This document shows, piece by piece, positions 53,348-63,837 of a stretch of 64,000 nucleotides of DNA; within the stretch, counting starts at the first letter, position 1, and each line of letters starts with the position of its first letter. A program made the position numbers and the translations under genes. The stretch spans positions 15,518,001-15,582,000 of the forward strand of contig CM073545.1 in the NCBI GenBank assembly GCA_037074615.1, read 5' to 3'. The notes below the pieces were generated by a model. It made no database searches, was not told the origin of the DNA, and worked only from the letters and a program-made list of their open reading frames with translations. The stretch comes from Leucaena leucocephala (Eukaryota; Streptophyta; Magnoliopsida; Fabales; Fabaceae).

Positions 53348-55083
53348 AAATTTATTTTTTTAGGAAGAAATGGAACATAACAATAGGATAAGGAGGGGAA
53401 AGTACAAGAGGGTACCGAATGCATTGATTTGGTGGCTGAATACCTAAAAACTAGAAGGGTTTGCTTCTTGCCTTCTTTCTTTGGTATCCCAAATTTGAAT
53501 ATCAAATTCTTATGTTTGGGGTTTGTGCTTCTTTTTAACTATTCCTTCAATTTTAGAGGACCCATCCTCCACACATTCCCCAAACTACCCTCCCACGTTA
53601 TCATATGTGACTCTTCTAACTTCACTCCAACGTAGTTAATCAATCTTTTAATCCTTATAATATTAACTTGATTATGGTTTAAATCTTTAAATGTAACTCA
53701 TTCAACTTAGCCTAATCATTTAGTCTCTACATTTTAATACATATATATAATTTTTTGGACACTAAATTATAACCAAATCATAGGATATAAAGAATGATAA
53801 CTTAAATAATTTAAAATTAAGGGGTTGCATTGAATTCAACTTTAAGGACCAAATTATAATTAAATTAAAATTATATGGGCTAAGTATTTTTTTAAAATAC
53901 ATGGTTGAAGATTTATCAATAATATAGTTTGCTAAATATATTTTTTTAATCTTAATTATAAGTCATTTTCAGTAAAGTTGTCTCTAATATAGTTTGTTAA
54001 AATTAGTGGATAATTTTTAATTCTTTTTTTAATACATCTCAACTTTTCAATATCAATAATGTGGATTTTTGCATTTTGTAATATTTTTATCGGCTGATGA
54101 TTTTATCATTTTTTGGAATAATAGATGTAATACTTCTTATATATTGTATAAAATTTTAGGTCAGCTATATGCCGTTCATCAATTATGAATTGTGCGGTTT
54201 ATTATAAAACTTATTGTGTGTGTATATATATATATGGCCGCATATATTGATATTCATCGATGCATTAATGCTTTTTTTATTATTAAAACTAAATAAATAA
54301 AATACAAAATTAAATTATTGCTACAAATTACATCTCGAGTCACATAAATTCTACAGAACTTGAAAAATTAAGGTGTATGTTTATAGTTTGTAAATGACGC
54401 GACTTGCAAAATATTATATATGAATATAAATTAATATTTGACCAACGGATGCTATATTTTAATTGGCATATCATACCATCTCAAATTGGCATAAATGATT
54501 AAAAATCAAAAGAAGACTTTCACCTCTCACCATGATTTGAATCTCTTCGAGGACACCAAGATCTTGTTTGGTACGAATGCTTCGTAAAAGCAGTTAACTT
54601 GGTCATTTACATTTAATTTAATTTGTCAAAATCTTGTCATATTTTTCATAAAACATTTCTCCATTTCATAATTGATCAATGAAGAAAGCAAATTTAATAT
54701 TTTTATATACTTTTAGCCATATGGAATCTAACATTTTTCCTGGACCCTATTACCAAGTGCTTGAGTAACTGATTATTTTAGATCGACTGTTTGTAAAAAT
54801 TTTCAGGTGATAAGTTCTCTCCCAAAAAAAATTTAATACTACTGTATCCAGGGCTCAAACTCGAGACCCCTGTATACTGTAAATTTAGTTCATTTAATCA
54901 TATATATTTTTTAACATGGCTAGTTTGAAAAAAAGATTAATTAATGAGGCAAATAAAAAGGATAAATGTTTTATAAATGAAATCAAAACAAATCCACAAT
55001 TAGTTCTTTAAATAGAATTTGGGATAGTAGTATTTAATTTTAAATTTTTGGATAGAGTCCATATGTGCATTTAAAATGATTTT

Positions 55084-55331
55084 CTACTTATACATAAGAA
55101 TTTTTGGAAGGGGTTGATCTCATCTACTATTCAAGGGCAGGATGAAGTATTCATTCTTTCTAAACGATACTAATATTAGATAGGGTGAGTTGTTAATTAT
55201 CTACAGGTGTAAACTTATGCACTCATGAGCGATGATGTATTCCAAAGCACCACGACTGGAATTATAACAAAGCTGTACTTCATAGGAATTAAACATGTTT
55301 CAAATAATTTGCATGTCTCACCATTTTCCCA
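55084..55331 (-). mobile_element. SINE family A, copy 3
   Basis: The 248-bp insert lies between CATTTAAAATGATTTT at 55068-55083 and the same 16-mer at 55332-55347. Its minus strand carries AACTCACCCTATC and ATTAGTATCGTTTAGAAAG, as in the other family A members. The right-hand 16-mer also serves as the left flank of the next SINE. Confidence 0.8.
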
Positions 55332-55347
55332 CATTTAAAATGATTTT

Positions 55348-55531
55348 TTTAGTTGCCCATCTGGTTAACCGAAACGTTGCCCCGACTATATCCAGATCCG
55401 ACATGCGTTGTGCACTTGACTATGGTGGGAGAATCTCCTAACAAGAATTTTTTGCATACACCAAGACTTAAACTCAAAATTTCACTTAAATGATACCGAG
55501 CCGCTTATCATTCAAACTAACTTTCGTTAAT
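55348..55531 (-). mobile_element. SINE family B, copy 2
   Basis: The 184-bp minus-strand member carries AAGCGGCTCGGTATCATTTAA-type head sequence, the GGGAGATTCTCCCACCATAG body and an A tail at its left end. It is flanked by CATTTAAAATGATTTT at 55332-55347 and 55532-55547. Confidence 0.85.
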
Positions 55532-56234
55532 CATTTAAAATGATTTTGGTCTTGCATGGTGAGCCTTGCTAAAAAAATTTGTAGTCTCGCATGATTGCAT
55601 ATCTTATGGGCCTTTTGAGGCCCAGTAAGTGACAAGAAGAGACTCTTAAGCAATGAAATGAAAATGCTGCCTAGCCCATGTTTGGCTTTTTTTTTCATCC
55701 AAACATTCTATTGGCCCTTGGGCCGAAATATTTTGGATCAGATTTTCTCCAAAGCGGATCACACTCACTTAACAAAAAAGAGCGGTTTTTTATAAGGGAA
55801 ATTATTACAAAGTCGAAGGGAAATATTTAATCACTAAAAAATTCTAAACACTATAACTTATTATCAATTTTTATATTAAAACTTATCATTAGTTATCATT
55901 AAGAGTTTTAAGCAATTAACTAATTAAGTCTATTATTTGGGATCTATAATAATTCTCCTGTTTAGCAATCCTCAAACTCTGGAAGAGACATAGAGAACCA
56001 AAGATTTTGTTATTGGTATGCATATATTAAAAGGGAAGGAACAAAATTTGCATCAAAGGCACAAACCCTATATGAAGAAAACAGACAAAAGAATCATAAG
56101 ATGGTAGACGTTAGACAAAGTATACATACATACATTTTAAGATCACCTATACCGAAACCTTAAAACAAAGATATTATGCGACGGATCATCCATGAAGAAA
56201 TGGAACAATTAATCAAAATCTAAGGAGGGTGAGG

Positions 56235-58776
56235 TCACTTGAAGGTCCCCAAACCGACACCGGTGTCAGGAGCGCCGCCATAAGGCTGGAAGCTATCCCT
56301 GGCCCTTGAGTAGTTGATGTAATAGAACTCAGAGACGATGCCGGTGAAGAAGACGAAAGCAGCTCCGGCGGCGAACACTCCCTTCCTCACCGTCTGGCAA
56401 GATGGTGGGTTGTCACCGAAAATGGTTCTGTACTTTGTGTGATATGCGTTTCTCACTGATCCTGCCAACAAGCATACTTCTGCTATGAAGAAAAACACCC
56501 TGCACCACACCAACAACACTCGCTTCAAAACTCAACAAAAACTATCAAGTAAGTAATCTATATAAGGGTGTGTTTGGATTAGAGTTTGCAAAATCCATGA
56601 AGTAATTTATATATATATATATATATATATATGTATACATACCAGCAGATTATGAAAAGAACAACAGCGAGAGCCCTTGAGCCTCCGGGGCTGAGAGGCT
56701 TGCCACAACAGAAACATTTGCTGGCGAACATTATGAGGACTTGACTGAGCATGAGGAACAGAAGTGCCCCAACACCATATCCAGTTGATATGTCTGAGTC
56801 ATACACACAGTAGTTATAATTCATTTGCTGGTCCTGAACAATTGTCGCCTGCCACAATACCAAAATGCAACCTTAAGAATCAATAGCAACTTTGAATTCT
56901 TCTGAGCATATATATCCTCTTAATAGAGGTAATCTTATTTGAGAAACTGTTAGATATTCAATGAACTCACCTCTCCTAGTGAGGATTCGTATATTGATTT
57001 ATCATGTTATGAGGGACTAATTCTTTTCGCTAGACTCAATTCGGGTTAGTAACAACTTTGATTTCATATCTATACCTAGGGCCTTGAAATTGTAGAGGCC
57101 CAAATTTTTGGGCTTAGATATAAGCCCATCGATTATGAAGTTATATCCATGACTGAGCCCAACAAATTGGGCTTCGTGAACCATGAGACTACTTAGTCCC
57201 ATTAACAATTGCACTTTGAACCAATGGAAATTAGTCCGAGTGGTAAGCGGCTCGATATCGTTTAAGCGAGGTTTCGAATTTGAGTCTTAGCGTATGTAGA
57301 AAATCTCCATTGGGAGACTCACCTACCATAGCCAGGTGCGCGATGCGGGTCAGATCCGGATATAGTTGGGGCAAAGCTCCGGTGAATCGGGTGGGCAAAA
57401 AAAAAAAACAATTGCACTTTGACCAATAGGTGTTAGTCCGAGTGGTAAACGGCTCGATATAGATTAAACGAGGTCTCGAGTTCGAGCCTTGACGTATATA
57501 GAAAATTTCTGTTGGGAGACTCACCCACCATAACCAGGTGCGTGACGCAGGTCGAATGCGGATGTAGTCGGGGCAAAGCTCGGTGAACTGGGTGGGCAAT
57601 AAAAAAAACAATTGCACTTTGATGTAAACAATAGAGCAAACTTTAGGGGAAACAAAAAAAGAAAGAATATGGTATTGCCTAGGAGAAATGGAGACTTCAT
57701 CCTATCTTTGGATCATGGGTGAGTCCAACGCTTTGTAAAATTTTTTGTACCAAAAAAAAAAAGAAATAATAATGTAACAAAAAAAAAGAAAGAAAGAATA
57801 TTGTAGCAAAAAAGGAAAAGAAAGAAAGAATAAAGAGCAAGCACTTTGATATTGACATATGACTGAAACTTTTTCTTTACGCATATGCTTGAGTTTCAGA
57901 GTTATTGATAGGTAAAAGTGAGAGTTCTGGAGTTTAGAAACAGAGGAAATCTTGTTGAAGAACTATATTGCATGTATAGATCTGACAGTTTACTGCTCAA
58001 TTTAGCCCAAAAAAAACACTGTGCCGATATGAATGGAACGTCACAAGAATGCATATTATGTAAGATTGTTTCATTTGCAATATCAAGATGAATGAACAGA
58101 AATAAACTATTCTGTAATACCCCAGTTTTGCCAACCTTGGACGGATCACGGCATAGAAACAGAGGAGATATTGTTTTGTGGATTAATTTCAAACACATAG
58201 TAAACCCAACATCAAAAATCCACATTTCTACATATGCTTTGATCCCGTCCGCGTTTCTCAGAAACAGAAACATCATTGAATTCAAACCCATATTCTCATT
58301 TCCAAACAAAAAAAAAAAAATTAACAATCAAGGAAAACTAATCCATGTTCTTTCCCCTAATAAGATATTCTGCAGAAAACATTCACAAACCCAGAAACAA
58401 AAATATTAGTAAATTCAAATCAGATTCTCATTTCCAAAGAATTCCTTTCTGTAATCAAGGAAAACCAATTCCCGAATCTTCCTCTTTACAAGATATTCAC
58501 GACCATTAAACCAATTCCCGAATCTTCCTCTTTACAAGATATTCACGACCATTCACAAATACAAAAACAAAAAACATGATTGAACCCAAACCGCACACTC
58601 GTGCCTTGTGATGAGAGCGAAAACAGAGCAGGTAGTGAGGAAATAACAAAGAAGGATGAAAACTGGAAGAAAGATTGAATACTCACAGTGCTCCTTCTTT
58701 GCTCAGCTGCAACAGCCAAAGCAAAAGCGATCAAGTCGATGACGAAGACAGAAATGAGCAAGATCTTGGAAGCCAT
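56235..58776 (-). CDS. DUF1218 four-helix membrane protein
   Basis: Three minus-strand exons, 58776-58687, 56848-56643 and 56499-56235, join in phase and give 186 residues, normal for DUF1218. Hydrophobic segments are LLISVFVIDLIAFALAVA (about residues 5-22), YGVGALLFLMLSQVLIMFAS (about 53-73), ALAVVLFIICWVFFFIAEVCLLAG and VFAAGAAFVFFTGIVSEFYY. The first acts as a signal anchor. Paired Cys occur in NYNYCVYD and SKCFCCG. The C terminus ends PDTGVGLGTFK. Arabidopsis DUF1218 members affect leaf symmetry, vein patterning and lignin content (VCC/DEAL and MWL proteins). This one resembles the 'fiber protein' subgroup, whose role is unclear. Intron 1 (1,838 bp) contains two stacked SINEs and a 46-bp tandem duplication. 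Confidence 0.94.
56607..56632 (+). repeat. (AT)13 microsatellite in DUF1218 intron 2
   Basis: An AT run within the 143-bp second intron, close to the donor (intron 56500-56642). Length changes could alter this small intron. Confidence 0.9.
57220..57406 (+). mobile_element. SINE family B, copy 3
   Basis: The 187-bp SINE sits between AACAATTGCACTTTGA at 57204-57219 and 57407-57422. It has box A-like TTAGTCCGAGTGGTAAGCGG, box B-like GGTTTCGAATTTGAGTC, the GGGAGACTCACCTACCAT body and a poly(A) tail. It lies antisense to DUF1218 in its intron 1. Confidence 0.92.
57423..57606 (+). mobile_element. SINE family B, copy 4
   Basis: A second SINE of the same family and orientation follows directly. It is flanked by the same 16-mer at 57407-57422 and 57607-57622. 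Box B is GGTCTCGAGTTCGAGCC, closer to the consensus than in copy 3. It differs from copy 3 at many positions, so it is an independent insertion and not a tandem duplication. Confidence 0.92.
58462..58553 (+). repeat. Perfect 46-bp tandem duplication
   Basis: The unit beginning AAACCAATTCCCGAATCTTC occurs at 58462-58507 and identically at 58508-58553, in DUF1218 intron 1, 134 bases from the donor site. Complete identity suggests a recent slippage or replication event. Confidence 0.95.
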
Positions 58777-58837
58777 GGAGGATGAATGAGAGTGCCTGAT
58801 CTCTCTGTCTAAATGCTCTGTTCCTCAGGGCGCTCGC

Positions 58838-58845
58838 ATATATAG
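58838..58845 (-). promoter_or_regulatory. TATA box of the DUF1218 gene
   Basis: The minus strand reads CTATATATG 62-69 bases upstream of the ATG at 58776. The predicted 5' UTR is short, about 35 bases. Confidence 0.65.
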
Positions 58846-58849
58846 ATGA

Positions 58850-60872
58850 GGATTGAAGCTATTATGCAGTAAATGACATAAAACAATTGAACTTATTTAA
58901 AATAAGGAAAAGCGCAAAAGGAAAAAGACGTCACACCGATTGGACTAATGCTGAAAATGCGTATTTCACCTGCTAACAGCAAAATTACCTAACAAGCCAT
59001 AGCCTTTTCTCGCACTTTGTTAATTTAAGCTTCACATACAAGGCTCATTGGCCAAAACATAACATACAAAGGCTCATGTACTTCTCATTTTGTTTGAATA
59101 CGTTAAAGTTATTGAGGTGGTTATGTTTAACGTTAAAAAAATATGGGTATTAATATTAATTGGCCATTTGGGTTGTTTAAAGGTATTATTATCTGCATCA
59201 AACTTCTCTTACATTAATGATATTTTTGTCAATTGTGTAATGTAACACTCTTTAAAAATAATTAATAAATTTCATAGTTTAAGAATCAGAAAGGTTATCT
59301 GTTAATAAAAAGATATTGTCTTTATCTTGCATTCAAGGATTATATCCTCTTTTTTTTAAATAATTAACAATTAAAGATTTTATAAAATTTGCCTAAGAAG
59401 AAGGGTGAAAGTCGAGAACGGAAGAGTTGAAGATGGCGAGGGCATAATAGGAATTTGGGGGAGTCAAGTTGAGAAGAAGCAAATTGACTCCCATATATTT
59501 TTAGAAAAAATGGCTGAAAATTTTTATTTAAAAATTTTATTAGTTAAAAAAATTTGAATTCAAATGTTAATATTTTTTGTATATAAATTTTTTAAAACAT
59601 CAATATTTTTTAGATATTAAATCATATTAAGTCATTCTTGCTAATACATAATAATTAGATTGGCTATAGCACTAGGCTGTACCTATCTTAATTAAAATAC
59701 TATTTTTAAAATGGTACATGCGCAAAACTATAACATAATTTCACATATAAACTAGTATAAGCTTCAATAAATTATCAAATATATATAACACTAAAAAAAG
59801 CTAACTAAAAGACAAATAAAAACACAAAATAACATAGTTTTAGGCTATTAATTTTTTTCCTTAAAATAAAAGAAAAGGCCTTTCTGACTGGTTTTTACCA
59901 GTTCTTGACCGGGTCACTTTTCCTTTGATTCTAATAGATGTCCAAGCCAGTTCCCTCAGAATGGAAAAAGGATTTCATTAAAAAGGAAGAATAAATAAAA
60001 GAAGAGAATAGGTTAGATATGATGAGAGGGGTGGTGGGTAGGAGAGGGCGATGGCATAAATGAATTGGGAAAGAAGTAAGAAGTGAGAAGTCACAATACA
60101 CAACGATGTTTATTGTTCCCACAATCATCAAAAGTCTTTATATTATTTCCCTTTTCCTTTATTCTTCCCATCAAAGCAATCTCATTATCATCATCCATCT
60201 GCCCCCCACAGGATTTTATTCATATTTATTTTTATTAATTATGTCAAAAAAGAGTGGTGTGACAATTTTTAGTTTAATTATATGTAAGATTGAGTTGGGA
60301 TTATTTTAAACTTTTAATCTCTTTGATCATTAACAAACAAGTAACAACTCATTTTTGAAAAACGAAGCATTAAGTCATTGTGTAGTAAGGTCAAGATTTA
60401 TCAAATTGATTGCAGGATTGGTTCTTTTGATATTTGTAAAATTAGATTCAATAAAAATAATTCGTGTGTGTGTGTGTGTGTTCATATTATAATATCATCT
60501 TGATCTGTCGGAAAACTTTCACGAAAAATCATCCACGACAATTATGGCCTTTCCTAGGCCAGAGATTGAAGCTGGTTGATACAAAATCTGAGTGAACTTT
60601 TGGTTCCAAGAACTATAGAAAATATAATGTAATGAAATGCTTATGACAAAACATTTATTTGATATGTCATCTATGAAATGAAATTTATATTTTATTAAAA
60701 AATGAAATGATAATTTTACTCTTGTGAAGATAAAAAAAAAATAGACCAAATTTGATTCATAAAATGTTAAAATATTGATTTATGTTAAAATGTCATATAT
60801 TCTCCGAAGTGGAAAATTTTGATTCGATCGATTATTCTTGCTATACAAATCAAACCATAGTGTGCTAAAATG

Positions 60873-60915
<43 letters not shown>

Positions 60916-61716
60916 GCTCTTAAGAATTGATTTGTTCATCTTCTTGTTCTTTGTTTCTGTACATGTTGCACAATTCAGTGAACAAAAATGAAGAATCCGT
61001 CTGCACCAAAAGCAATAATGTGGTCTAAAGCAACATGTTAGTGTCAAATAAAACTCATTTGTATTGCTTTTGTTGGCGTCTCTATTATTAGAACATCCAT
61101 GCACGTGATATTGATTTCTACATCTGTAGCTGTCTCTCTTGTGTATTCTTTAGCATTCATTCTTTCCCCTTTTGCCTTAGCTTCTTCTTCACACCTTATA
61201 ACCTTTGTTTTCAACACTTTTTATTCTCTTGGACATTCTAGATGTGTTCTTTTTTATGTATGTGTGTGTATGTATTATTTTAGCTAGCTACTTATTCGAT
61301 CCTTAATATAAAACCTAATTGAGAAGTTGATGCTTGTCTTAAATATAAGACATATTTTTTATATTTATCTAATTTTTTTCCTTAAATTACTACTATTGAT
61401 ACTCTTTTAACAATAATTAAGTAACAGAGGAATGGAGTTAAGGAAAATAATTAGAGTATTTTAGAAAACACATGTTATGTTAACTAATTTAACTAACTCC
61501 CTTAATATAATTAAATTAATTAAATATGTAATATATTAAATATCAGAGAAGTATTTTTTACTAACTACTCACGGCTAAATTTGTTGATAAGAATATTTAT
61601 AAAGTTGTAGACATATATAATTGCACCGAGCTAGATGGCTCATATGTATGACCTATTAGTGGGTTAATTATCAAAAGTTGAAGATAATCAAGAGAATTTA
61701 TTATTTGCCATATTGT
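58850..61716. other. Spacer upstream of the DUF1218 gene
   Basis: No gene supported. It holds a (GT)n run near 60,465-60,481, an (AT)18 run at 60,877-60,912 and a degenerate AT-rich repeat near 61,370-61,560 that resembles 43,430-43,650. Confidence 0.5.
60877..60912 (+). repeat. (AT)18 microsatellite
   Basis: Perfect 36-base AT run. Confidence 0.95.
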
Positions 61717-62586
61717 GCCTGTTTGGTTTTGGTAGGAACCATGATTTGAAAAGTTCATTTAGGCCAAATCATGGTTTGGACAAAAAATGAAACAAACAAC
61801 CTTCAAATATCCAGAAGAATTTTTAGAGTAAACTATAGTTTCATATAAACTTGTGGGAATAGTTTTTAGGTGGGGAAAAAGAGTTTTTGAGCATAAAAAG
61901 CCACTCTCTCTTCTCATTTTGTTGTCTCTTCTCTCTCTTATCTGATCTTCTCTTCTCTTCTCTCTCCTCTTTTCTGCTTCTCAAAGACGGCCATTTCTGA
62001 CAGAGGTTAACAGGTTCTAGGACGGTGAAGGAGGCTTTTTTGGGTTGCAGAGGTTCTGACAGAGAGGAACGACAATGTTGGAGGAGGATTCGATGGGTAA
62101 GGACGACGACTTCCATTTTTGATCTCCATCTTTACCCATATTAGATCTGCAAGCTTCTTCGATCTCCATAGCCACCGGTAACGAACTTGACGAGGGAATG
62201 AGGTGACAGAGGTTGTAGAGGTTCTGACGGAAGTGAAGAAGAATAATGAGGTGACGCCAAAGAGGAAAAATTTGGTGGTGGTGGGGATGAGAAGACAAGT
62301 TTGCAAGCTTCCATGGCAAAATATCTTGTCTCTGGAGATGAAGAAGAAGAAGATGTGAAAAGATGAGAGAGAGAGATATTTGGGTGGGACCCACCAAATT
62401 AAAAATACCACACACCTTATACTTTTTCTGTTAATTTACCAATAACAAAAGTTATTCTGATAATAACAATCTAAACACTTATTTCTTTATAATAATTTTT
62501 TTTTAAAACTCTTCTCGAGTTTCTCCAGAATCACTTTTAAATCAATTTTTCTCTATAAACTTTTCTAGAAGCTGAACCAAATGGGG
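61717..62586. mobile_element. hAT-like nonautonomous element
   Basis: The ends read GCCTGTTTGGTT and, inverted at the right, CCCCATTTGGTTCAGCTTCT, the usual form of plant hAT-derived MITE termini. The interior is CT/GA-rich, and its overlapping frames of 90-134 codons have no conserved motif and no transposase. The right arm (TTACCAATA...TTATTCT...ATAA.AATCTAAACA) resembles the arms of the 49-kb MITE. No 8-bp target duplication was recognised. Confidence 0.6.
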
Positions 62587-62637
62587 TCACTATCAAAGTT
62601 GAAGCCAAAGCTTTTGATTTTGATTGTAGGAAGAAAG

Positions 62638-62712
62638 TGATAATGCAAGTTGAAGCAAATGTGAGCATTCAAAAGAAGAGGAGGCTCACACTTGCTTCAG
62701 CTTGCATTATCA
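62638..62712 (+). ncRNA. Candidate microRNA precursor hairpin
   Basis: Arms 62638-62666 and 62684-62712 are 29 bases each. They pair at 27 Watson-Crick positions plus one G:U, with a single A/C mismatch, around a 17-base loop. Weaker pairing continues outward for about 15 bases (GGAAG... against ...CTCC). A 21-mer starting with U can be taken from the 3' arm (62692-62712). I do not recognise a known plant family. The inverted repeat could also be a small fold-back element or siRNA source. It lies just outside the hAT-like element end (62586). Confidence 0.45.
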
Positions 62713-63363
62713 GCTCAACTCCTCCATAATGGCACCCTCCCCCATGCCCTATCCTCCCGGGTACTTTCATGACTATTATGCTATCAAGAAGAGCTCGCAT
62801 TTAACCCTAAATTGGGATCCTCGTGGAGAGAGATAGATAGAAATAGAAGCTTCATGAAGTCTCACTTGTTAGGCAAGGCTTAATTATTTGAGTCTGATAA
62901 ATATTATCATCTAACTAAACATCTAAACATCTGTTTCTATTTCTCTCTTCCTAAAAGTCTTAGCTTAATCACATACAAAAATGATTGATTTCTTAAGATT
63001 ATTATTTTCGGTCCTAAATATAAAATCTGTTTAAGAGTTTCCGTTTGGTTATAAATATAAGATTGAATTCCCTGTTATCTCCTAAAATACCTCTATTTAT
63101 TGAGGCATTATTTTTATCTCTGCACATTAAATTCTAATTTAAAAAGTGTCACCAATTCTTAACATATTAATATAACAAACAGCTTAACTCCTATTGTTTT
63201 TAGTTAAAGATAACCTTATATTTAATACTAGCTAGATGTAATATTTACTATTATATAATACATCTCTATCCAATTATGACTAAATACATCAGAAAGTGAT
63301 TAGGTGACAAATAAACTTAAGAATTGAATAGTACTACCCTTTTAGAAAAAAAAGTGTGCTCAG

Positions 63364-63837
63364 CCCTTACAAGGACGAGCGTCAAGTGGCTGCATATGAT
63401 CAAATTGAGAACTTCTGTTAATGCATAATCACCAACGTTGCAGATATCTGCGAACATAGGTGAATACACACACACACACACACAAGATTATATAGTTCTC
63501 ATCTCACTCATATCAGTCATCATTTTCTCATGACAACAATATTGTTGCAGTAGTGTGCAAAACTTGCCTGCGAAGCCGAGGGAAGCCATAGCAAGTGTGA
63601 TATGTGCAGGCTCAAGATTTGGTGAATTGCAGCAGCTTCTTGTGATACGACGAATGTTGAGAAAGAAATATGGAAGCCAATTTGATGCAGAGAACGTGGA
63701 ATTACGTACGTGATGGGAATTTTGAGAGCTCTGAGTTGAAGCAGAATCTGTGCATCAAAGTTGTACCAGAAACTGAGGAGCTCAAGGTTTTAGATGAAAC
63801 AGCTCAGGAGTTGAAACAACTCCAGATGGGTATATAA
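63364..63837 (+). pseudogene. IST1-like (regulator of Vps4 activity) gene remnant
   Basis: Two former exons are readable. The first, 63364-63459, gives PYKDERQVAAYDQIENFC, a stop (TAA 63419-63421, where the family has an acidic residue), then CIITNVADICEHR. The second, from 63551 after a good TTGTTGCAG acceptor, gives LPAKPREAIASVICAGSRFGELQQLLVIRRMLRKKYGSQFDAENVELR. It then meets TGA at 63711-63713 because the frame shifts; the next frame continues DGNFESSELKQNLCIKVVPETEEL to TAA at 63835-63837. This matches the IST1 domain (AYD.IE.FC, RFGEL.EL, KYG..F). IST1 proteins bind ESCRT-III and Vps4 in multivesicular body sorting. The first exon, with the N-terminal helix, is not present upstream in the window. 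With a nonsense codon, a frameshift and a missing first exon it is a pseudogene. Confidence 0.8.
63466..63484 (+). repeat. (AC)n microsatellite in IST1 remnant intron
   Basis: An AC run immediately after the 63,460 donor of the remnant's intron. Confidence 0.9.

Larger units (their letters stand above)
49771..56000. other. Gene desert, right part
   Basis: No gene supported. It contains the palindromic MITE at 52,549, SINEs at 53,171, 55,084 and 55,348, and a possible SINE relic near 54,800-54,900 (box B-like GGTCTCGAGTTTGAGCCC on the minus strand). Confidence 0.55.

Noticed and set aside
57231..57639. 128- and 68-codon minus-strand frames with repeated sequence
   Set aside because: Translations of the two stacked SINEs in antisense.
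57902..58409. 141- and 105-codon frames on opposite strands
   Set aside because: They lie in DUF1218 intron 1, in AT-rich sequence with no motif.
61841..62415. Frames of 91-134 codons
   Set aside because: They lie inside the CT/GA-rich interior of the hAT-like element, overlap each other in several frames and lack transposase motifs.
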